Part shown: positions 1 through 4,779 of the stretch, piece after piece
How positions within the stretch are numbered: position 1 is the stretch's first letter
Layout of the letters: each line of letters begins with the position of its first letter
From: Bacteroidales bacterium
GTDB lineage: Bacteria; Bacteroidota; Bacteroidia; Bacteroidales; SMBSF39
Length of the DNA stretch: 5,687 bases
Reading direction: 5' to 3'
Assembly (NCBI GenBank): GCA_021107685.1
Contig: JAIOSH010000096.1
Location: forward strand, 1 to 5,687
Translations under genes and position numbers: made by a program
The notes under the pieces: generated by a model
Told to the model about the DNA's origin: nothing
The model's database searches: none
What the model saw: only the letters and a program-made list of their open reading frames with translations

Positions 1-286
1 CAGCTAATGCCGGATTATTTTTTAACATATTTTGAAATAAATTTGTTTTTTCATCATCCAGCTCACCATCAATATATTTTTCGATTAATTCAATATTTTT
101 AATTTTATCAGCATGCTTTTGATGAATAGTCATTTTTTTCTCCAAAATAGCATCATTGATTTTTTCTCTCAAATTTAGCTCTTTTGCAAAATCAGGATTT
201 GATTGTAATTCATCCTGAAATAATTGTAATTTTTCTTCATCAAGGTTACCATTAATATACTTTTGTATTAGCTTAGTATTTTTCAT
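1..286 (-). CDS. Partial helical protein with two tandem anti-sigma-like N-terminal modules
   Basis: This reading frame is open from an ATG at 286 down to the left edge (95 codons, C-terminus missing). I do not recognise a specific gene. The translation is charged, helix-rich and Cys-free, with no membrane segment in the visible part. It contains two copies of one module, residues 6-37 and 67-95, spaced by exactly 61 residues. The shared pattern is L-I-x-K-Y-I-x-G-x-L-D-x-E-K-x-x-L-F-Q-x-x-L-x-x-N-P, with 17 of 29 aligned residues identical. Single copies of such a module (KYhxGxLxxEExxxFxxxLxxdP) are common at the cytoplasmic N-terminus of Bacteroidetes anti-sigma factors and related membrane proteins, so a similar adaptor role is possible but is inference. 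It lies 173 nt downstream of the deaminase gene on the same strand. No Shine-Dalgarno is seen; a T-run precedes ATG, as in the deaminase leader. Coding is well supported, function is not. Confidence 0.75.
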   Translation of the reverse strand, partial: MKNTKLIQKYINGNLDEEKLQLFQDELQSNPDFAKELNLREKINDAILEKKMTIHQKHADKIKNIELIEKYIDGELDDEKTNLFQNMLKNNPALA

Positions 287-306
287 TTGTAAAAAAAAAT
301 TTAGTG

Positions 307-331
307 CTTAATAAAATTTAATTTTATTAAG
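307..331. repeat. Perfect 11-bp inverted repeat in the leader of the left-edge gene
   Basis: CTTAATAAAAT (307-317) and ATTTTATTAAG (321-331) are exact reverse complements around a 3-nt centre. The element sits 21-45 nt upstream of the minus-strand ATG at 286. On the minus strand it is followed, after a few bases, by nine T residues (291-299). It could be an operator for a dimeric regulator or a weak hairpin with a U-tract acting as an attenuator or terminator. With only one G-C pair per stem the hairpin would be weak, so a DNA-binding site is at least as likely. The repeat is seen directly; its function is inferred. Confidence 0.6.
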
Positions 332-459
332 GTTTTACTTTAATTTTTGATTTGGTTTGGTTTTTTTTAATATTTCCCAAAATGAGAATATATTTGTTTT
401 CATCCTTTAGTTCTAAAAATCAAAAAAAGTAACCCCCAATTTTATAAAAAAAATTAACA

Positions 460-945
460 CTAATCATATTTTTGGATTTCATCATGCACAAAATCCAGTT
501 GAATACCTGCATATTTAAGCATTTCCTCTGATTCTTTTCCCTCGTGGTATTTTCTTTCACAAACTACTCTTTCAATACCGCAATTAATTATCATCATTGC
601 ACAGGTTCTGCATGGTGTCATACTGCAATAAAGTGTAGCACCTTCCAAAGTAATACCTAAACGGGCTGCCTGGCAAATAGCATTTTGTTCGGCATGAACT
701 GTTCTTACACAATGCTTACTTATATGCCCATCTTCATGTATAACTTTTTTCAATATGTGACCAATATCATCACAATGTGGAAAACCTCTCGGCGAGCCTA
801 CATAACCTGTTACCAAAATTTGTTTATTTCTGGAAATAACACAACCACTTCTGCCTCTGTTGCAAGTTGACCTCTTTGCAATAGTATTTGCAACTTCCAT
901 GAAATACTCATCCCATGTAGGACGAGTGTACTTATTTTCTGACAT
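460..945 (-). CDS. comEB: dCMP/cytidine deaminase family protein, zinc-dependent
   Basis: This 161-residue protein belongs to the cytidine/deoxycytidylate deaminase family. The likely reaction is hydrolytic deamination of dCMP to dUMP, feeding dTMP synthesis in the cytoplasm. The catalytic zinc site is complete: H84-A85-E86 in HAEQNAI supplies the zinc-binding His and the proton-shuttling Glu, and P111-C112-x-x-C115 in TPCRTCAMM supplies the two Cys ligands. The segments RSTC (to C28), GYVGSPRGF (47-55) and HC (57-58) match the dCMP deaminase pattern. Residues 58-83, rich in Cys and His, could hold a second zinc as in the phage T4 enzyme, which is inferred. Length is normal for the family. 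The ATG at 945 is the only reasonable start and lies about 40 nt after a -7 promoter element. There is no Shine-Dalgarno. It is divergent from the ATPase operon. The family is sure, but exact substrate (dCMP or another cytidine compound) cannot be settled from sequence. Confidence 0.93.
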   Translation of the reverse strand: MSENKYTRPTWDEYFMEVANTIAKRSTCNRGRSGCVISRNKQILVTGYVGSPRGFPHCDDIGHILKKVIHEDGHISKHCVRTVHAEQNAICQAARLGITLEGATLYCSMTPCRTCAMMIINCGIERVVCERKYHEGKESEEMLKYAGIQLDFVHDEIQKYD

Positions 946-988
946 AATTAATTGTAAAAAAATTGGTGAATACCTGGAACAAAAGGCA

Positions 989-996
989 CAAAGTTA
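989..996 (-). promoter_or_regulatory. Bacteroidetes-type -7 promoter element for the deaminase gene
   Basis: Read on the minus strand this is TAACTTTG, an exact match to the Bacteroidetes primary-sigma -7 consensus TAnnTTTG. It is preceded by a T-run and followed by the deaminase ATG 43 nt downstream, giving an expected leader of roughly 35-40 nt. I see no clear TTG at the -33 position, so the assignment rests on the -7 box and its placement. Confidence 0.55.
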
Positions 997-1056
997 TAAA
1001 AAAATGGTGGCTAATAAGTATTAAATTAATAATATAAATTTCTTAGTAAATATTTT

Positions 1057-1231
1057 TGGGGTATAAGGGAAATATGGGAAATAAGGGGAATAGGGGGAAT
1101 ATGGGGAATATGGGGAATATGGGGAATATGGGAAATAAGGGAAATAAGGGACTGTTTTTACTTCGTCTTTACATTATTCACGTATTTCCCTTATACCTTT
1201 ATACCTTTATATCCTTATTCCCTCCTATACC
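1057..1231. repeat. Palindrome-like repetitive element with G-rich left arm and C-rich right arm
   Basis: The left arm (1057-1151) is G-rich and the right arm (1183-1231) is C-rich, separated by a plain 31-nt spacer (1152-1182). Positions 1060-1074 (GGTATAAGGGAAATA) are exactly complementary to 1183-1197. An alternative 11-bp pairing joins 1136-1146 to 1183-1193. The ends also match in inverted form: GGTATA at 1060-1065 and TATACC at 1226-1231. The right arm has two exact TTATACCT copies (1191-1198, 1199-1206) and degenerate further copies. It resembles a non-autonomous palindromic intergenic repeat; no transposase or target duplication is visible. Its base composition is unlike the AT-rich flanks. 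Confidence 0.6.
1065..1151 (+). repeat. 9-nt G-rich minisatellite, potential G-quadruplex
   Basis: Nine full tandem units of the pattern AWG-GGR-AAT, followed by a 6-nt partial unit, run without interruption. The fourth unit begins AGG instead of AWG. The three units 1101-1127 are identical, with one-base changes in the outer units. G-runs of 3-5 recur at 1085-1088, 1093-1097, 1103-1106, 1112-1115, 1121-1124, 1130-1132, 1139-1141 and 1148-1150. The gaps of 4-6 nt satisfy the usual G3+N1-7 quadruplex pattern on the plus strand. The G-run strand is the non-template strand relative to the ATPase operon, but the array lies upstream of that operon's promoter candidate. Identical central units suggest copy number changes by slippage, which is inferred. 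Confidence 0.85.
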
Positions 1232-1321
1232 ATTTTTAAAATCTATCCTAAAACTTAGAAAATAGGAATTGATTAGTTACATAATTTTATGGATAATATT
1301 AAATTTTATAAAAAAAATTTA

Positions 1322-1329
1322 TAACTTTG
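1322..1329 (+). promoter_or_regulatory. Bacteroidetes-type -7 promoter element for the ATPase operon
   Basis: TAACTTTG matches the TAnnTTTG consensus exactly. The wider 12-nt string TTTATAACTTTG (1318-1329) is identical to that of the divergent deaminase promoter (989-1000, minus strand). The atpE start is 52 nt downstream, leaving a leader of about 45 nt. No clear -33 TTG is seen upstream in the A/T-rich stretch. Confidence 0.55.
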
Positions 1330-1381
1330 CTCAATCAATTTTTCATTTTTTTAATAAAATTTTTAAAAAATTATTTTAGGT

Positions 1382-1999
1382 ATGCTAAACAAGCTTCAAG
1401 AATTAACCGAAAAAATATATTCCGAAGGAGTATCAAAGGCAAACCAGGAATCAGATCAAATTATTGCCAAAACAAAAAAAGATGCTGAAGACATAATAAA
1501 CAATGCAAAAAAAGAAAAAAAAAGTATAATTGATAGGGCTGAAAAACAGGCTGCCGAGATAAAGAAAAATGTTGAATCAGAAGTTCAGTTATCTGCAAGG
1601 CAGGCTATTAGTGCAATAAAACAACAAATTACCAATCTTGTTACAACTGCTATTGTAGAAGCTCCGGTAAAACAAGCTTTTAATGATACGGATTTTATCA
1701 AGAAGATTATACTTACTATTATTCATAATTGGAATCCTCAAAAACCGGAAGCATTCGATATAGCGCTATTGCTTCCACAGAAAGACGAAAAAGAACTTAA
1801 TTTCTTTTTCGAAAATAAAGCAAAGAAAATCTTAAATGCCGGGCTTGAAATCTCTTTCGATCAGAAAATAAAAAAAGGATTTAAAATTGGTCCTAAAGAT
1901 GGTAGTTATATAATTAGCTTTACGGATGAAGATTTTGAAAATTATTTCAAAAATTACCTCAGACCCAGGACTACACAATTACTTTATCAAAAAAAATAA
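1382..1999 (+). CDS. atpE: V/A-type ATP synthase subunit E (peripheral stalk)
   Basis: This 205-residue protein is subunit E of the V/A-type ATPase, one of the stator stalk proteins that hold the A3B3 head against the rotor. Residues 1-85 form a long, charged, Ala/Lys/Glu-rich helix suited to a right-handed or loose coiled coil with the other stalk subunit. Residues about 90-205 form the globular head-binding domain. The C-terminal segment GFKIGPKDGSYIISFTDEDF (166-185) and the following YLRPRTTQLLY are characteristic of the bacterial subunit E family. Length is normal. The ATG at 1382 is about 50 nt after the -7 promoter box, with no Shine-Dalgarno, and no competing upstream start is evident. 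It is the first gene of the operon, 47 nt before the DUF2764-type gene. Runs of A in the coding region (for example 1508-1522) are homopolymer-rich but the frame is intact. Confidence 0.92.
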   Translation: MLNKLQELTEKIYSEGVSKANQESDQIIAKTKKDAEDIINNAKKEKKSIIDRAEKQAAEIKKNVESEVQLSARQAISAIKQQITNLVTTAIVEAPVKQAFNDTDFIKKIILTIIHNWNPQKPEAFDIALLLPQKDEKELNFFFENKAKKILNAGLEISFDQKIKKGFKIGPKDGSYIISFTDEDFENYFKNYLRPRTTQLLYQKK

Positions 2000-2046
2000 T
2001 TTTATACAGCGTTAACATACGAACACTTTAAACAGCTTTATAAGTC

Positions 2047-2895
2047 TTGAATATATTCAAAAATAAATATTACTGTCTTGTAGCCGGTCTTCCCGACATA
2101 CTTATTGATGATACTAAGCTGGCGGAGTCGGGATATGTGTTTAAAACCGAACTAAAGCAACAATTGCATCCCTCTGATTACAAATTAGTCGAGTTACTTT
2201 TTTTGCATTATGATAACGAAAATCTAATAAATCAGCTTTTAAAACAAAACAAGCACTTCAACAATTATGGAAAATATTCAGAGGTTGAACTGGAAGAACA
2301 AATAAAAGAACCAACATACATAGCTGATTATATGAAACAATTTATTAGCAGCTATAAAACAGAAACTCCTATATACCCTAATCTGTGCTGGGAAAACCAG
2401 TTTCAAAGCCTTTTTTACGATTACGTTTTACAAACAGAAAATGATTTATTAAAATTATGGTTCAAATTTGACTTGAATCTGAAAAATATTTTAACTGCAA
2501 TAAATTGTCATCGCTACAATTACGATTTGGAAAAACAACTGATTCCTGTAAAGCATAAAAACGAAGTATATGAAAATCTAAAGAAAGGCATCCCTAAAAC
2601 CGATTTGTTGGCAGATGAAGTTCCCTATGTTGATAGAATATTGCATTTTGCAGAACCGGATATGGAAACATTGGAGAAGGAAAAAGGGATTGACAATATT
2701 AAATGGATGTTCCTTGATGATCATACTTTCTTCAATTATTTTACTATTGAAAAAATATTAAGTTTTGTAATAAAACTCGGCATTGTTGAACGATGGATAA
2801 GTCTTGATGATGAAACAGGTCGAAAGTTTTTTGAGAAATTATTAAACGATTTGGAAACAAGTTACGAGTTTTCCGAAGAATTTGGTATAAAATAA
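2047..2895 (+). CDS. DUF2764-type V-ATPase operon protein, TTG start
   Basis: This 282-residue protein matches the uncharacterised DUF2764 family, which is known from V/A-ATPase operons between the E and A genes. Recognisable parts are the N-terminal YYCLVAGLPD (8-17), a central W-x-x-E block (115-118), the WFKFDLNLKNIL segment (138-149) followed by NCHRYNYDLE, and the C-terminal IEKILSFVIKLGIVERWISL (234-253). It is acidic and helical with no signal peptide or membrane span, so it is probably part of, or an assembly factor for, the soluble sector. The start must be TTG at 2047: a TAA stop lies in frame at 2041-2043 and the next in-frame Met is residue 95, well past the conserved N-terminus. 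Spirochaete and Bacteroidetes operons of this type lack a recognisable subunit C, so a C-like role coupling rotor to membrane ring is plausible (inference). It sits 68 nt before atpA. Confidence 0.88.
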   Translation: MNIFKNKYYCLVAGLPDILIDDTKLAESGYVFKTELKQQLHPSDYKLVELLFLHYDNENLINQLLKQNKHFNNYGKYSEVELEEQIKEPTYIADYMKQFISSYKTETPIYPNLCWENQFQSLFYDYVLQTENDLLKLWFKFDLNLKNILTAINCHRYNYDLEKQLIPVKHKNEVYENLKKGIPKTDLLADEVPYVDRILHFAEPDMETLEKEKGIDNIKWMFLDDHTFFNYFTIEKILSFVIKLGIVERWISLDDETGRKFFEKLLNDLETSYEFSEEFGIK

Positions 2896-2899
2896 TTAA

Positions 2900-2913
2900 A
2901 ACCGTGAACGGTT
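2900..2913. repeat. Small inverted repeat in the DUF2764-atpA gap
   Basis: AACCGT (2900-2905) and ACGGTT (2908-2913) are perfect reverse complements around GA. As RNA this gives at most a 5-bp stem with a TGAA loop. It begins 5 nt after the upstream stop codon and has no T-run after it, so it is not a classical terminator. It could be an mRNA-stability hairpin or a chance palindrome. Confidence 0.4.
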
Positions 2914-2963
2914 ACAAAAATATAAGTAAATGACAAGCTGTAAGGTTTAAAAGTATTAAATAT

Positions 2964-4727
2964 ATGAATACAAAAGGTAAAGTCGCAGGTATTATTGCTA
3001 ATCTGGTAATTGTAGAAGTAGATGGACATGTATCTCAGAATGAAATTTGTTATATAAATCTGGATGATGTAAAATTAATGGCTGAGGTTATTAAAATAAT
3101 GGGGAAAAATGCTTATGTGCAGGTATTTGAAAGTACCCGGGGGTTGAAAATCGGTACAGAGGTAGATTTTACCGGACACATGCTTGAAGCAACACTCGGT
3201 CCTGGTATCCTGTCGAAAAACTTCGATGGACTTCAACATGACCTTGATAAGATGAAAGGTGTTTTCCTAAAAAAAGGTGATTATACGCCTGCTCTGGAAG
3301 ATGATAAGCTTTGGGAATTCAAACCTTTAGCCGGCATAGATGATACTGTAACTGCCGGTTCCTGGCTTGGCGAGGTCAAAGAAAATTGGATGCCGCATAA
3401 AATTATGGTACCTTTTAAATTTAAAGGAAGTTATACTATCAAAAGTATTGTTGATGCAGGCGAATATAAAATAAACGATACAATTGCAGTTTTAATTGAC
3501 AGTGATAACAATGAAATTCCAGTTACAATGGCACAGAAATGGCCGGTAAAAATACCAATTAAAGCATACAGGGAAAAACCTCGTCCTTTCAAACTTATGG
3601 AAACCGGTGTTAGGGTAATTGACAGCCTGAACCCGATTGCAGAAGGTGGAACCGGTTTTATACCAGGACCTTTTGGTACAGGAAAAACTGTGTTACAACA
3701 TGCATTATCAAAACAGGCAGAGGCTGATATGATCATTGTTGCCGCATGTGGTGAGCGTGCCAATGAGGTAGTAGAAATTTTTGCCGAATTTCCAGAATTA
3801 GACGACCCGAGAACCGGACGGAAATTAATGGAAAGAACAACAATCATAGCTAATACTTCAAATATGCCGGTAGCAGCTCGTGAAGCATCAGTTTACACAG
3901 CTATGACAATTGCCGAATATTACCGTTCAATGGGATTAAAAATTTTATTACTTGCAGATTCTACATCACGCTGGGCTCAGGCACTAAGGGAAATGTCGAA
4001 CAGAATGGAGGAACTTCCCGGACCTGACGCATTCCCAATGGACCTGCCTGCGATTATTTCAAATTTCTATGCTCGTGCAGGCTTCGTATATCTTAATAAT
4101 GGAAATACAGGTTCTGTAACTTTTATCGGGACAGTTTCACCAGCCGGAGGTAACTTAAAAGAACCTGTAACCGAGTCAACAAAAAAAGCTGCTCGTTGTT
4201 TTTATGCTCTTTCACAGGAACGTGCCGACAGTAAAAGATATCCGGCAATTGATGCCGTTGACAGTTATTCAAAATATTTAGAATATCCGGAATTACAAGA
4301 GTTTATCAAAAAAAATATATCACCCGATTGGATTGATAATGTAATGCTGGCAAAAAATATTCTCATCAGGGGGCGAGAAGCTTATGAGCAAATAAATATA
4401 TTAGGAGATGATGGAGTGCCTATTGATTATCATCAAATAGTTTGGAAATCAGAAGTTATTGATTTCGTTATACTTCAACAAGATGCTTTTGATAAAGTTG
4501 ATGCTTCAACACCCATCGAAAGACAGCAATACATGATAAACAAAGTGCTTGATGTTTATAACACCGATTTTAAATTTGAAACATTCGAAGAAGTGAACCC
4601 ATACTTTAAAAGAATTATAAATGTTTTCAAACAAATGAACTACTCTGAATTTAAGTCGGAGAAGTTTAATAAATTTGAAAAAGAATTACAGAAAATTATT
4701 AATGAAAAAATTATAATTGATGATTGA
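2964..4727 (+). CDS. atpA: V/A-type ATP synthase catalytic subunit A
   Basis: This 587-residue protein is the catalytic subunit of the A3B3 head, binding and hydrolysing or forming ATP at the A/B interface. Domains in order are the N-terminal beta-barrel (about 1-70), the A-specific 'non-homologous' insertion (about 110-200), the nucleotide-binding domain (about 210-440) and the C-terminal helical domain (about 440-587). Walker A is G235-PFGT-G240-K241-T242. The catalytic Glu is E264 in CGERANE, and the Walker B Asp is D332 in LLLADSTSRWAQALRE. The NTSNMPVAAREAS block (297-309) is intact. Length is normal. The rotor-facing loop PGPDAFPMDL (352-361) differs from the PGxEGYPAYL of typical archaeal A subunits. 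SQERADSKRYPAIDAVDSYSKY (417-438) fits the bacterial, spirochaete-like branch. The ATG at 2964 directly precedes the conserved start of the barrel. It is the third gene of the operon and looks fully functional; whether the ion is H+ or Na+ is decided by other subunits. Confidence 0.97.
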   Translation: MNTKGKVAGIIANLVIVEVDGHVSQNEICYINLDDVKLMAEVIKIMGKNAYVQVFESTRGLKIGTEVDFTGHMLEATLGPGILSKNFDGLQHDLDKMKGVFLKKGDYTPALEDDKLWEFKPLAGIDDTVTAGSWLGEVKENWMPHKIMVPFKFKGSYTIKSIVDAGEYKINDTIAVLIDSDNNEIPVTMAQKWPVKIPIKAYREKPRPFKLMETGVRVIDSLNPIAEGGTGFIPGPFGTGKTVLQHALSKQAEADMIIVAACGERANEVVEIFAEFPELDDPRTGRKLMERTTIIANTSNMPVAAREASVYTAMTIAEYYRSMGLKILLLADSTSRWAQALREMSNRMEELPGPDAFPMDLPAIISNFYARAGFVYLNNGNTGSVTFIGTVSPAGGNLKEPVTESTKKAARCFYALSQERADSKRYPAIDAVDSYSKYLEYPELQEFIKKNISPDWIDNVMLAKNILIRGREAYEQINILGDDGVPIDYHQIVWKSEVIDFVILQQDAFDKVDASTPIERQQYMINKVLDVYNTDFKFETFEEVNPYFKRIINVFKQMNYSEFKSEKFNKFEKELQKIINEKIIIDD

Positions 4728-4778
4728 CGATTTTGCATTGCAAAATTTTCAAATCAACAATCAAAAATCATCAATCAA
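4717..4778. repeat. Nested inverted repeats spanning the atpA stop and atpA-atpB gap
   Basis: A 7-bp stem with a 3-nt loop (4730-4736 with 4740-4746, within ATTTTGCATTGCAAAAT) lies just after the atpA stop. Around it, 4722-4733 can pair with 4751-4762 at ten of twelve positions as an alternative. The outer strings TTGATGATTGA (4717-4727) and TCATCAATCAA (4768-4778) offer further 7-bp pairings. The left part includes the last atpA codons and its TGA. There is no strong U-tract, so it is more likely an intercistronic RNA structure or a small palindromic repeat than a full terminator. Confidence 0.5.
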
Positions 4779-4779
4779 A

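Larger units (their letters stand above)
946..1381. other. Divergent intergenic region with two promoters and a palindromic minisatellite element
   Basis: This 436-nt gap separates the minus-strand deaminase gene from the plus-strand ATPase operon. From left to right it holds the deaminase leader, its promoter candidate (989-996), an approximately 175-nt G-rich/C-rich palindrome-like element (1057-1231), an AT-rich stretch, the ATPase operon promoter candidate (1322-1329) and the atpE leader. I see no credible protein-coding gene here. The only long open frame is the translated minisatellite and its flank. Confidence 0.7.

Noticed and set aside
378..385. Minus-strand TCATTTTG as a -7 box for the left-edge gene
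   Set aside because: It deviates from the consensus in the second base, has no -33 element, and such near matches are frequent in this AT-rich sequence.
438..455. AATTTT/AAAATT stem after the deaminase stop as a terminator
   Set aside because: It is a 6-bp stem made only of A-T pairs in an AT-rich gap and would be expected by chance; no clear terminator was found for this gene.
685..870. Plus-strand open frame of 61 codons inside the deaminase gene
   Set aside because: It is antisense to the conserved zinc-binding core and has no independent support.
1065..1151. CRISPR-like array
   Set aside because: The units are 9 nt and directly adjacent, with no spacers and no cas genes nearby.
1056..1265. 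Open frame from a TTG that would encode a Met-Gly-Asn repeat protein with a hydrophobic tail
   Set aside because: The repeat part is the translated 9-nt minisatellite, and a 9-nt unit keeps any frame open. The tail is the C-rich arm, no homologous family is recognised, and there is no promoter or ribosome site for it.
2930..2950. Six-codon mini-ORF (ATG to TAA) in the gap before atpA
   Set aside because: It is too short to judge, has no ribosome site, and can occur by chance; a leader-peptide role would be speculation.
3431..3847. Minus-strand open frame of 138 codons inside atpA
   Set aside because: It lies entirely within the highly conserved coding sequence of subunit A on the other strand and has no recognisable domain.
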